Below are positions 7,927-15,024 of a stretch of DNA of 15,024 nucleotides, in pieces. Both the position numbers and the translations under genes were made by a program. How positions within the stretch are numbered: position 1 is the stretch's first letter; every line of letters begins with the position of its first letter. A model generated the notes under the pieces. That model did no database searches. It was not told where the DNA came from and saw nothing but the letters and a program-made list of their open reading frames with translations. The DNA is from Clostridiales bacterium (GTDB taxonomy: Bacteria; Bacillota_A; Clostridia; Saccharofermentanales; Saccharofermentanaceae): assembly GCA_024695545.1 (NCBI GenBank), contig JAILHZ010000006.1, positions 1 through 15,024 of the forward strand, in the 5' to 3' direction.

Positions 7927-7954
7927 AATCAGTTTTTCTCATTCGGTTAGGATG

Positions 7955-7963
7955 TGGTATCAT
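7955..7963 (+). promoter_or_regulatory. Extended -10 promoter of the gtrA-like gene
   Basis: TGG followed by TATCAT gives an extended -10 (TGn plus five of six -10 positions). No good -35 box is present, which extended -10 promoters can tolerate. The predicted transcription start, about 7 nt downstream, falls at or next to the ATG at 7971, so the message may be leaderless. Confidence 0.5.
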
Positions 7964-7970
7964 TTGGAAT

Positions 7971-8480
7971 ATGGACGAGGGTAAACGGAAATCTTTCAAG
8001 GACGCTGTGATCAGTAAGTTCCAGACCGGTCAATCAGATGGGAAAAGGGACACGTTGTATCAGTTTATAAAGTTCGGTCTTGTGGGACTGAGCAATACTC
8101 TGCTGAGCTATATTATTTATCTTCTGGTGCTTTGGGTCCTGCATCCTTACGATCTTTCCTGGGATTACTATGCTGCGAATGTAATGAGTTTTCTGCTCAG
8201 TGTATTGTGGTCATTTGCGCTGAATAACAAGCTGGTTTTCCATGGCCCGAAAGAGAAGAAGGCTGTTCTGAAAAGCCTTCTGAAAACCTATCTGATGTAT
8301 CTCTTCACAGGAGTTATCCTGGCAAATATTCTTCTTTATATCTGGGTAGCCCGACTGGGGATCAACAAAGTCATTGCTCCTCTGATCAATCTGGTCATTA
8401 ACGTTCCGCTGAACTTTATCCTCAGTAAGTACTGGGCTTTCCGTAAACCTAAAGAAGAACCCCAAGAGCAGGATCAATAA
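7971..8480 (+). CDS. GtrA-family membrane protein (putative polyprenyl-phosphate sugar flippase)
   Basis: A 169-residue protein with a charged N-terminus and four predicted membrane helices at about 33-56, 66-86, 105-127 and 132-153, the typical GtrA size and topology. The family signature is visible: [17 protein letters not shown] at the first helix, [10 protein letters not shown] after the second, and [11 protein letters not shown] at the end. GtrA proteins are thought to flip polyprenyl-phosphate-linked sugars across the membrane for extracytoplasmic glycosylation. A GtrB-like enzyme (11967-12953) and a GT-C-like protein (13034 on) in this window are plausible partners. No ribosome site precedes the ATG. 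Possible internal starts are GTG at codon 13 and TTG at codon 29, both closer to purine-rich stretches, so the exact start is uncertain. Its end overlaps rmlA tail to tail by 7 bp. Confidence 0.85.
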   Translation: MDEGKRKSFKDAVISKFQTGQSDGKRDTLYQFIKFGLVGLSNTLLSYIIYLLVLWVLHPYDLSWDYYAANVMSFLLSVLWSFALNNKLVFHGPKEKKAVLKSLLKTYLMYLFTGVILANILLYIWVARLGINKVIAPLINLVINVPLNFILSKYWAFRKPKEEPQEQDQ

Positions 8481-9361
8481 CGTATCTTGCCGGCAGCAAC
8501 TGCCCGGAGATGTTCTCCATATGGGGAGTTCCCAAATGAGTCAGCACTTTCCAGAAGTTTTGCCTGATCAATGAATCCGTGAATGAATGCAATCTCTTCC
8601 GGTGCAGAGATAACGATTCCCTGACGCCTTTGAATCGTTTCCACGAAATTTGCTGCCTCAAGAAGACTGTCTGCGGTTCCTGTGTCCAGCCATGCGAATC
8701 CGCGCCCAAGCAACTGCACATCCAGGAGATCATTCTGAAGATACATTTGATTCAGAGTAGTGATCTCGAGTTCATTTCTGGCGGATGGCATAATCTGTTT
8801 TGCAAGATCTGCAACTCCGGCAGGATAGAAATACAGTCCCGTTACCGCATAATTTGATTTTGGTTCCTTTGGTTTTTCTTCAATGCTGATGACCTTGCCG
8901 GATTTGTCAAAATCCACGACGCCAAAACGCTCCGGATCCGGTACATAGTATCCGAAAACGGTTGCCCTGCCGTTTACTTCCGCGTTTGTGACAGCAGATT
9001 CGAGAATTCTTCTGAAGCCGTTTCCATAGAAGATGTTGTCACCAAGTATCATTGCGCCGGCCTTGCCGTCCAGAAATTGTTCTCCAAGGATAAATGCCTG
9101 CGCCAGACCATCCGGAGACGGCTGAACACAGTAGGAAAGAGTAATGCCGAACTGGCTGCCATCCCCGAGAAGTGCCTCAAAGCGAGGGGTATCGTTAGGT
9201 GTACTGATGATCAGGATATCGCGTATCCCGGCAAGCATAAGCGTCGAGAGCGGATAATAGATCATCGGTTTATCATAGATAGGAAGCAACTGCTTACTTG
9301 TAACTTTGGTTAACGGAAAAAGACGTGTTCCGCTTCCTCCGGCAAGAATAATACCTTTCAT
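8474..9361 (-). CDS. rmlA: Glucose-1-phosphate thymidylyltransferase
   Basis: A 295-residue cytosolic enzyme that joins glucose 1-phosphate and dTTP to give dTDP-glucose, the first step of dTDP-L-rhamnose synthesis; it is normally inhibited by dTDP-rhamnose. The nucleotide-binding signature [13 protein letters not shown] is at 6-18, followed by [17 protein letters not shown] (24-40) and LGDN (106-109) with Asp108 a likely metal ligand. Length is typical (about 290). GAGGAGG (9368-9374) lies 6 nt before the ATG and overlaps the rmlC stop codon. It is the last gene of the operon, and its substrate is the product of the two upstream phosphorylases. No terminator follows before the convergent gtrA-like gene. 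Confidence 0.96.
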   Translation of the reverse strand: MKGIILAGGSGTRLFPLTKVTSKQLLPIYDKPMIYYPLSTLMLAGIRDILIISTPNDTPRFEALLGDGSQFGITLSYCVQPSPDGLAQAFILGEQFLDGKAGAMILGDNIFYGNGFRRILESAVTNAEVNGRATVFGYYVPDPERFGVVDFDKSGKVISIEEKPKEPKSNYAVTGLYFYPAGVADLAKQIMPSARNELEITTLNQMYLQNDLLDVQLLGRGFAWLDTGTADSLLEAANFVETIQRRQGIVISAPEEIAFIHGFIDQAKLLESADSFGNSPYGEHLRAVAAGKIRY

Positions 9362-9372
9362 TTTTTTCCTCC

Positions 9373-9981
9373 TCAGAATCTGGAAAAGTGATCAAATCCG
9401 CCCCATGCCTGATCTTTCTCACTTAGAGTCAATGGTGTTCCATCAGAAAGGGTGTAGCCTGATGCAGAAGCATTTCCCGGATAGTCTCCAACAATGTCCG
9501 GCCACCCTATCCCGATCTTCGGATCGTTCCATGCGATTCCGCCTTCATCATCCGGGTGATAGAAATCATCGCACTTATAGCAGAACTCCGCGATGCCCGA
9601 CAGGACAAGAAATCCATGAGCGAAACCGCGCGGAATCAGGAATTGCTTTTTGTTTTCTTCACTCAAAATCACACCATAGTACTTGCCGTACGTCGGAGAT
9701 CCCTTGCGGAGATCGACCGCAACATCATAAACTGAACCGCGAATGACACGGACCAGCTTAGTCTGAGGATACTGCTTCTGAAAATGAAGCCCACGAAGCA
9801 CTCCTTTGGAAGAACATGACTGATTGTCCTGAACGAAATGGAAATCCAGATAAGCTTCCCGCATGTCCTGTTCGTTATATGTTTCCATGAAGTAGCCACG
9901 GCTATCTCCATGGATAGCGGGCTGTATTACACACAGTCCTTTTATTCCGCCCACATTGTAATCTACATTGATTTGGCCCAT
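9373..9981 (-). CDS. rmlC: dTDP-4-dehydrorhamnose 3,5-epimerase
   Basis: A 202-residue cupin-fold enzyme for the third step of dTDP-L-rhamnose synthesis, epimerising the 4-keto sugar at C3 and C5. Visible motifs are FMETYN (31-36), GVLRGLHFQ (60-68) with His66 the likely catalytic base, [31 protein letters not shown] and an [11 protein letters not shown] segment that should hold the catalytic Tyr. The C-terminal tail is somewhat longer than in the shortest family members. AAAGGAAG (9991-9998) lies 9 nt before the ATG. It sits 11 nt upstream of rmlA and 26 nt downstream of rmlD, consistent with one operon. Confidence 0.95.
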   Translation of the reverse strand: MGQINVDYNVGGIKGLCVIQPAIHGDSRGYFMETYNEQDMREAYLDFHFVQDNQSCSSKGVLRGLHFQKQYPQTKLVRVIRGSVYDVAVDLRKGSPTYGKYYGVILSEENKKQFLIPRGFAHGFLVLSGIAEFCYKCDDFYHPDDEGGIAWNDPKIGIGWPDIVGDYPGNASASGYTLSDGTPLTLSEKDQAWGGFDHFSRF

Positions 9982-10007
9982 AACCCTGTTCTTCCTTTCG
10001 GTGATTT

Positions 10008-10910
10008 CTATATTGCATCGATTTCGATGAGGTATCTGTGAAGTGCGTCTTTCCAGTCAGGAAGAGGAGTAAAACCCTGCTCTACAAGCTTGCTCTTGTC
10101 CAATCGCGAATTAAACGGCCTTGTGGCTTTGCTCAGCCTGTATTCCTGTGAAGAAACAGGAAGGACCTTGGTAGATATTCCGGCCTGATTATAGATTTCT
10201 TTCGTGAAATCAAACCAGCTGATGTAGCCGCCTTCATTGGTCGCGTGATAGTATCCGTATTTTTCCGATTCCGTCATGTCAACGAGCAGCCTTGCAAGAT
10301 CAAAGGTATATGTCGGAGTTCCGATCTGGTCGTTTACTACCCGGACCGTATCGTGTGTTTTTCCCACATTGAGCATTGTCTTGATAAAGTTTCTGCCGTT
10401 CTTTCCGAACACCCATGCAATACGTACGATAAAGTACTTTTCTAACGTTTCTGCCACAGCCAGTTCTCCGGCAAGTTTGGAGGCTCCATAGACATTTAGG
10501 GGAGCGTAGTTTTTATCATCCGGCTTCCAGGGAGCGTCTCCCTGTCCGTCAAAAACATAGTCCGTACTGATATAAAGCATTTTTGCATCTATAGAGCTGG
10601 CAGCTTCTGCAATGAACTTTGTCCCAAGGTGATTGATGGCATCTACTTTCTCGTGGTTTTCTTCATCTTCTGCTGCGTCCACAGCAGTCCATGCTGCACA
10701 GTGAACGATCACATCGGGACGTTCGCAAGTTAAGATGTTCAGGACCTGGTCTTTGTCCGTGATATCCATCTGTATATATCCGGAAGCAGGAGCTGAGTTT
10801 TCCGGTCTGTCGGCGATATCTGACCCGATGACTTCGAAGCCGCGTTTTAGTGCTTCGTTTACAACATCATAACCTAATTGTCCGGCAACACCGGTGACCA
10901 GCAGTTTCAT
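10008..10910 (-). CDS. rmlD: dTDP-4-dehydrorhamnose reductase
   Basis: A 300-residue short-chain dehydrogenase/reductase that reduces the 4-keto sugar to dTDP-L-rhamnose with NAD(P)H, the last pathway step. The Rossmann motif TGVAGQLG is at 6-13, STDYVFDG at 115-122, and the catalytic YGASK (Tyr141, Lys145) at 141-145. The ATG at 10910 is preferred: GGAG (10920-10923) is 9 nt upstream and the protein begins right at the nucleotide-binding strand. The in-frame ATG at 10919 directly abuts GGAG. A longer frame reaching 11132 would overlap rmlB and its extra residues are antisense-like. The start is 16 nt after the rmlB stop. Confidence 0.95.
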   Translation of the reverse strand: MKLLVTGVAGQLGYDVVNEALKRGFEVIGSDIADRPENSAPASGYIQMDITDKDQVLNILTCERPDVIVHCAAWTAVDAAEDEENHEKVDAINHLGTKFIAEAASSIDAKMLYISTDYVFDGQGDAPWKPDDKNYAPLNVYGASKLAGELAVAETLEKYFIVRIAWVFGKNGRNFIKTMLNVGKTHDTVRVVNDQIGTPTYTFDLARLLVDMTESEKYGYYHATNEGGYISWFDFTKEIYNQAGISTKVLPVSSQEYRLSKATRPFNSRLDKSKLVEQGFTPLPDWKDALHRYLIEIDAI

Positions 10911-10926
10911 TTTATGCATCTCCAAC

Positions 10927-11946
10927 TTATCGATTTTCGTACATTCTGGAATAGTAATCACGGTATTCTCCAGAGATGATTTCTTCCCACCAGTCGCGAT
11001 GTTCAAGATACCAGCTGATCGTCTTTTTGATTCCATCTGCAAACTTTGTTTCCGGGAGCCAGCCGAGTTCCTGATGTATTTTGGTCGGATCGATCGCATA
11101 GCGCATATCGTGACCTTTTCTATCCTCGACATAGGTGATCAGGCTTTCCGGCCGGCCGAGTTCTTTGCAGATCATCTTAACGATATCGATGTTACGCATT
11201 TCATTATGGCCGCCGATGTTATACACTTCGCCGATCTTTCCTTTGTGAATGATAAGATCGATGGCACGGCAATGATCTTCCACATAGAGCCAGTCACGAA
11301 CATTCAGTCCTTTTCCGTAGACGGGAAGAGGCTTGTTGTTCAGACAGTTGGCGATCATCAGCGGAATCAGTTTTTCCGGGAAGTGATAAGGCCCGTAGTT
11401 GTTAGAACAGCGGCTTATCGTCACAGGCAGACCGAAAGTCCTGTGATAGGCAAGTACAAGCAGATCCGCACCTGCCTTGGAAGCGGAATACGGAGAAGAT
11501 GTATGAAGTGGGGTCTCTTCTGTAAAGAATAAATCAGGCCGGTCCAGCGGCAGATCTCCATATACCTCGTCAGTGCTTACCTGATGATATCTGATATTGC
11601 CAAATTCCCTGCAGGCATCCATGAGAACGCCGGTCCCTACTACGTTCGTCTGAAGAAAGACAGATGGATCTACGATAGATCTGTCCACATGGGATTCTGC
11701 AGCGAAGTTAACCACGATATCGGGATTTTCTTCCCGGAATAATCTGTATACTCCTTCGCGGTCACAGATATCCAGCTTTACAAAGCGGAAACGGGGATTA
11801 TCCATTATGTCTTTCAGCGTTGACAGATTACCGGCATATGTAAGCTTGTCCAGACAAATGATCCTGTACTCAGGATGAGAAGACAGCATGTGGAAGATGA
11901 AGTTTGATCCAATAAATCCTGCTCCGCCGGTTACAATAATATTCAA
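10927..11946 (-). CDS. rmlB: dTDP-glucose 4,6-dehydratase
   Basis: A 339-residue extended short-chain dehydrogenase that converts dTDP-glucose to dTDP-4-keto-6-deoxyglucose, the second pathway step. It shows TGGAGFIGSN (6-15) for NAD binding, the STDEVYGD block with the Thr125-Asp126-Glu127 catalytic triad, and YSASK with Tyr153 and Lys157. Length is typical. The start codon is TTG: the next Met (residue 20) would delete the nucleotide-binding loop, and a GAGGAG-type site (core 11956-11959) lies 9 nt upstream. It follows the GtrB-like gene by 20 nt in the same operon. Confidence 0.96.
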   Translation of the reverse strand: MNIIVTGGAGFIGSNFIFHMLSSHPEYRIICLDKLTYAGNLSTLKDIMDNPRFRFVKLDICDREGVYRLFREENPDIVVNFAAESHVDRSIVDPSVFLQTNVVGTGVLMDACREFGNIRYHQVSTDEVYGDLPLDRPDLFFTEETPLHTSSPYSASKAGADLLVLAYHRTFGLPVTISRCSNNYGPYHFPEKLIPLMIANCLNNKPLPVYGKGLNVRDWLYVEDHCRAIDLIIHKGKIGEVYNIGGHNEMRNIDIVKMICKELGRPESLITYVEDRKGHDMRYAIDPTKIHQELGWLPETKFADGIKKTISWYLEHRDWWEEIISGEYRDYYSRMYENR

Positions 11947-11966
11947 AGGACGTCTCTCCTCTCAGG

Positions 11967-12953
11967 TCAGTTTGCTTCGTCAGTTTTTTCGTCGGACTTT
12001 CCCATGTTGTTCGTTTTTTCACTTATGATGTATCTCGGACGGGCTTTGGATTCCAGATAGATCTTTCCGACATATTCGCCTATCACTCCCAGACTGATAA
12101 GCTGGACTCCGCTGAAAAATCCGATCGCGGAAACAGTACTGGCCCATCCCGGAGTGGTGTTACCAAGAAAATAACCGATGAAGATATAAATGATCATGAA
12201 GAAACTGAGGAGTGAAACAAAGAGTCCGAATCCGGTTATGATCCGGATCGGCTTTGTGGAAAGACTGGTTATACCGTCAAATGCCAGCGCCATGCTCTTG
12301 GAGAATGGATAGTGGCTTTTTCCGGCCAGTCTGTTGTGCCGTTCGTAGTAAACGGATGTGCTCTTGAATCCGACAAGCGGGAACATGCCGCGAAGAAAGA
12401 GATTGACCTCTTTATAATTGCTGAATTCGTCAAGAACACGGGAAGAGACCAGGCGATAGTCGGCATGGTTATATACAACTTCTACGCCCATAGCCCTAAG
12501 CAGTTTGTAGTATGACTGTGCGGTGAATTTCTTCATGAATGTATCTGTGTCCCGTTTGCTGCGCACGCCGTAGACGATTTCGCATCCGTCGTGATACTGT
12601 TTCACCATTTCGGTCATAACGGAAATATCATCCTGACCATCACAGTCGATGGAAATCGTAATATCGCAAAGATCCTTAGCGGTCATAAGACCACCCAGAA
12701 GTGCGTTCTGATGTCCTCTGTTTCTGCTTAGGCTTACGCCACAGAAATACTCGCTTTCCTGCGAGAAGGACTGAATCAGATTCCAGGTATTATCCTTGCT
12801 CCCGTCATTGACAAACATGATCCGGCTTTTTTCTGAGATCAGTTTGTCGCTGATCATGGATTCAAGCTGTGATTTGAACATGGGAGCAGTAACAGGGAGA
12901 ACTTGTTCCTCGTTATAGCAGGGGATTACAATATATAAAACAGGATCACCCAT
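11967..12953 (-). CDS. GT2 family glycosyltransferase, GtrB/dolichol-phosphate-mannose-synthase type
   Basis: A 328-residue membrane-anchored glycosyltransferase, likely to transfer a sugar from a nucleotide sugar to polyprenyl phosphate on the cytoplasmic side. The GT-A domain shows IVIPCYNEE (8-16), VNDGSKD (48-54) and SIDCDGQDD (101-109), with the DXD-like metal site at Asp103/Asp105. YERHNRLAGKSHYPF (203-217) is typical of the DPMS-like subfamily. Two membrane helices follow at about 237-263 and 271-293, then a basic tail, as in GtrB and CsbB/YkcC proteins. GAGG (12959-12962) lies 5 nt before the ATG. It is the first gene of the rml operon. The sugar it uses cannot be read from sequence; rhamnose is not the only option, as GtrB proteins often use UDP-glucose. 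Confidence 0.9.
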   Translation of the reverse strand: MGDPVLYIVIPCYNEEQVLPVTAPMFKSQLESMISDKLISEKSRIMFVNDGSKDNTWNLIQSFSQESEYFCGVSLSRNRGHQNALLGGLMTAKDLCDITISIDCDGQDDISVMTEMVKQYHDGCEIVYGVRSKRDTDTFMKKFTAQSYYKLLRAMGVEVVYNHADYRLVSSRVLDEFSNYKEVNLFLRGMFPLVGFKSTSVYYERHNRLAGKSHYPFSKSMALAFDGITSLSTKPIRIITGFGLFVSLLSFFMIIYIFIGYFLGNTTPGWASTVSAIGFFSGVQLISLGVIGEYVGKIYLESKARPRYIISEKTNNMGKSDEKTDEAN

Positions 12954-12981
12954 ATAAACCTCAAAGATGAAATACTAGCCT

Positions 12982-12998
12982 TATAATGATATTATAGT
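12982..12998 (+). promoter_or_regulatory. Possible -10 elements for the divergent membrane protein gene
   Basis: On the plus strand TATAAT (12982-12987), TATTAT (12990-12995) and TATAGT (12993-12998) are all possible -10 boxes for the gene starting at 13034. None has a recognisable -35 at 16-18 nt. The last two overlap the -10 of the opposite operon promoter, so the two promoters would compete. Confidence 0.35.
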
Positions 12999-13019
12999 AA
13001 TTGCTTAGCTTGATTTCAA
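12991..13019 (-). promoter_or_regulatory. Promoter of the glycosyltransferase-rmlBDCA operon
   Basis: On the minus strand TTGAAA (13014-13019, five of six) is 17 nt from a perfect TATAAT (12991-12996), giving a short leader of about 30 nt before the ATG at 12953. It is a strong sigma-A promoter and would drive all five genes, whose gaps are 11-26 nt with no internal terminator seen. Confidence 0.8.
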
Positions 13020-13033
13020 ATATAGGAGGCAGC

Positions 13034-15024
13034 GTGTTGATAGACGGGAAAAAGAGTTGTCCATGGAAGTGGTTGATCTTGACGATTGCTACGATGATTC
13101 TTTTTCTCGGAGTTCTTGAACTGGTTCATCCTTATTACTTTACCTGCGACGATAATCTGGATTCATATATCGCTGTTTATGATCATGCGGTGAAATCGGC
13201 ACTGCACGGGGAGTTTGCGACTTATAACTTCCATCAGTTCATGGGCATTCCGTTTCTTTCTCACGGACAGACCGGCAGCTTCAATATCCTCACGTATATC
13301 TCATATGGATTAAGTTATCTGCTCCTGGGTCACCGCTATGGAGTGATCGAGTTTGTTTCTATTCTCCATCTGACAATGGGCGCGATCGGTATGTTCCTGC
13401 TTCTCAGGAAAATCAAATGCTCCAAACTGGCTTCGTATCTGGGAGCTGTTGCATGGGGACTGAACAGTTTTACAGTGTATCTGGGAAGAGCGTGGTTGGT
13501 TGTCATCATCTCAGCCGGGTTTCTCCCGTTTCTTCTGCTTTCCAGCTTGAACCTTGTTGAGAAACCGTGTTTTAAGACGTTTATTGCCGCAACTGTGTGG
13601 AAGACGTTATTCTTCTATTGCGCCGGACAGCCGCAGTTTTTTACTTATGCAATCATGGCTGACTTAATCTTCACGTTCTCCTATTCGATGATCGTAAATA
13701 AGAAATCATTCGGGAAGATTTTCAAATTATATGCACTTTGCGGTATCGCTGTTCTGTTTCTCTGCCTGCCGCTCCTTGTTCCGATGTATAAGGAGATATC
13801 CGAATCCGCCAACCGGGCGGGAAGCTACTCCTTTAAGGACCTTGAAGACGGAAAAGAATTCTTCGGCGGTCTTCTGGTTGCTATTTTATTTCCCTTTATG
13901 TCTGAGGGTGGGGCAACTCACATTTTTGATGTATTTGAATTCCATGCCGGTCATTTCGGATATGTGCTGACCGCAGCCCTGGCAGCGGGCAGTGTTATTC
14001 TTTTCAGGAAACCGAAAAAGCAGGAGGACGAGAGAACGAAAAAAGTCCTTCTGGCGATACTTCCTCCGCTGGTTCTCTCATTGCTTTATGCATGTTCGAG
14101 TCTGTTTCTGAAACTTGTCAGCTATATTCCGATAATCAATCAGTTCCGCTGGCCGATGAAAGCAGTCGAGTACTCGCTGATCTTTATCATCATGGCGGCA
14201 GCGGTACTGTTTGATGTCTTCGTGAAACATACGATTAAGGAAAAGCCTTCGGAAACCAGAAAGATAATACTGGCTTGTGCGGTCATCTCCGTCAATATTC
14301 TGAACTTTGCCGGACTTTACTATTTGTTCCCGCCGCAATTACGGGGTCTGAATAACAGTGCAGCGATCCCGTTCGAAGAAGATGGAGTCGACGTAATCGG
14401 CAACGACCGGTATGTCAGTGTATTCCTGACGCTGGGCGACTCTACTCCGTTTGATCATAACAGTTCCATGGCATATAACCTGGCTACGATCTATGATATG
14501 GACAGTTATCTCGGATATGATTCGATCGTTCCGACAGGCGTCTCCGGCAGGGATCCGACGCTGCAGTTCTCTTATGGCGGTATTATTGAACACATGACAG
14601 AATCCTCTATTGATGTATTCCGTTCCTGTGGTGTCCGCTGGTATGTGGTATATCACGGGGATGAGCGATACCTTAACAGAGAAGAGCAGGCGTTCCTGCC
14701 GAAGGTTAGAAATATGCTGAGTGAGAACGGATGTGAGATCCGTTACAGTTCAAAGGACAGGGACTTTTACTACGATAAGGAAGCTCCGGCAGTCGTGTCC
14801 GGTAATGATCAGGATTTCTTCTGCAAAATCTACGGGAACTATATCCGATTCTCAACAGATGCCGCATGGCAGGGTGGAAATGTCGACATTCACTACAACT
14901 ATTCCGATAAGATGATTGCTACGGTCGATGGAGAAGAGACGGATATACATGTTCTTGAAGATGGTACCGGCATGCGGATCACTGTCCCGGAAGGTGAACA
15001 TCAGATCAAGATCACGTATAAGGA
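13034..15024 (+). CDS. Large polytopic membrane protein, YfhO/GT-C glycosyltransferase-like (partial, runs off window)
   Basis: An open frame of 663 codons with no stop, cut by the window edge. AGGAGG (13024-13029) is followed by GTG at 13034 (4 nt) and in-frame TTG at 13037 (7 nt); either may be the start. No in-frame ATG occurs until codon 21. A short basic N-terminus precedes a first membrane helix at about 13-31. The next loop carries CDDNLDS with Asp39-Asp40, the position of acidic catalytic residues in GT-C transferases, then an FMGIPFLSHGQTG stretch. Many further helices follow, then a soluble C-terminal part ending in a repeat-like segment (AWQGGN, ATVDGEE, VPEGEHQIKITYK) typical of YfhO-type proteins. 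Such proteins transfer sugars from polyprenyl-phosphate carriers on the outer face, for example onto teichoic acids. It is divergent from the GtrB-like gene. Family recognition is by pattern, and the substrate is unknown. Confidence 0.75.
   Translation, partial: MLIDGKKSCPWKWLILTIATMILFLGVLELVHPYYFTCDDNLDSYIAVYDHAVKSALHGEFATYNFHQFMGIPFLSHGQTGSFNILTYISYGLSYLLLGHRYGVIEFVSILHLTMGAIGMFLLLRKIKCSKLASYLGAVAWGLNSFTVYLGRAWLVVIISAGFLPFLLLSSLNLVEKPCFKTFIAATVWKTLFFYCAGQPQFFTYAIMADLIFTFSYSMIVNKKSFGKIFKLYALCGIAVLFLCLPLLVPMYKEISESANRAGSYSFKDLEDGKEFFGGLLVAILFPFMSEGGATHIFDVFEFHAGHFGYVLTAALAAGSVILFRKPKKQEDERTKKVLLAILPPLVLSLLYACSSLFLKLVSYIPIINQFRWPMKAVEYSLIFIIMAAAVLFDVFVKHTIKEKPSETRKIILACAVISVNILNFAGLYYLFPPQLRGLNNSAAIPFEEDGVDVIGNDRYVSVFLTLGDSTPFDHNSSMAYNLATIYDMDSYLGYDSIVPTGVSGRDPTLQFSYGGIIEHMTESSIDVFRSCGVRWYVVYHGDERYLNREEQAFLPKVRNMLSENGCEIRYSSKDRDFYYDKEAPAVVSGNDQDFFCKIYGNYIRFSTDAAWQGGNVDIHYNYSDKMIATVDGEETDIHVLEDGTGMRITVPEGEHQIKITYK

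Noticed and set aside
10911..11132. N-terminal extension of rmlD overlapping rmlB
   Set aside because: It would be coded inside rmlB in another frame, and the reductase fold starts exactly at the ATG at 10910.
1..15024. CRISPR array, insertion sequence, phage or defence genes
   Set aside because: No regularly spaced repeats, transposase, terminal inverted repeats or phage-like genes were seen on either strand.

Overview
The window looks like a chromosomal segment of a mid-GC, fibre-degrading member of the Clostridia (Lachnospiraceae or Oscillospiraceae-like, gut or rumen). The evidence is indirect: strong AGGAGG-type ribosome sites, a Gram-positive style solute-binding lipoprotein, and an intracellular cellobiose/cellodextrin phosphorolysis pair that closely resembles clostridial enzymes. 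No species can be named from the sequence alone.

Layout. (1) 3-78 (-): tRNA-Ala(GGC) with a near-consensus promoter. (2) 256-1725 (+): an orphan extracellular solute-binding lipoprotein with a low-complexity linker and a low-complexity insert. (3) 1907-4387 (+) and 4887-7859 (+): two GH94 phosphorylases, cellobiose phosphorylase and cellodextrin phosphorylase. They are separated by a 499-nt region rich in potential RNA hairpins, and the second gene ends in a strong terminator. Together they would convert imported cellodextrins to glucose 1-phosphate plus glucose while saving ATP. Both genes have very strong codon bias, which suggests high expression. (4) 7971-8480 (+): a GtrA-family membrane protein. 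(5) 8474-12953 (-): an operon of a GtrB-like polyprenyl-phosphate glycosyltransferase followed by rmlB, rmlD, rmlC and rmlA, which make dTDP-L-rhamnose from glucose 1-phosphate. (6) 13034-15024 (+), running off the window: a large polytopic membrane protein of the YfhO/GT-C type, divergent from the operon.

How the parts may fit. The phosphorylases produce glucose 1-phosphate, the substrate of RmlA. This is a metabolic link, not proof of co-regulation. The GtrA-like, GtrB-like and GT-C-like proteins are the three parts of a classical lipid-linked sugar decoration system (polyprenyl-phosphate sugar synthase, flippase, extracytoplasmic transferase). Here they are spread over three transcription units around the rhamnose operon, which suggests a locus for a rhamnose-containing, side-chain-decorated cell-surface polysaccharide.

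The points most worth a second look are the hairpin-rich cbp-cdp intergenic region, two LacI-type operator candidates about seven helical turns apart upstream of cbp, the likely leaderless gtrA-like transcript, and the tail-to-tail gtrA/rmlA overlap, which lacks a terminator and implies antisense transcription across gtrA.
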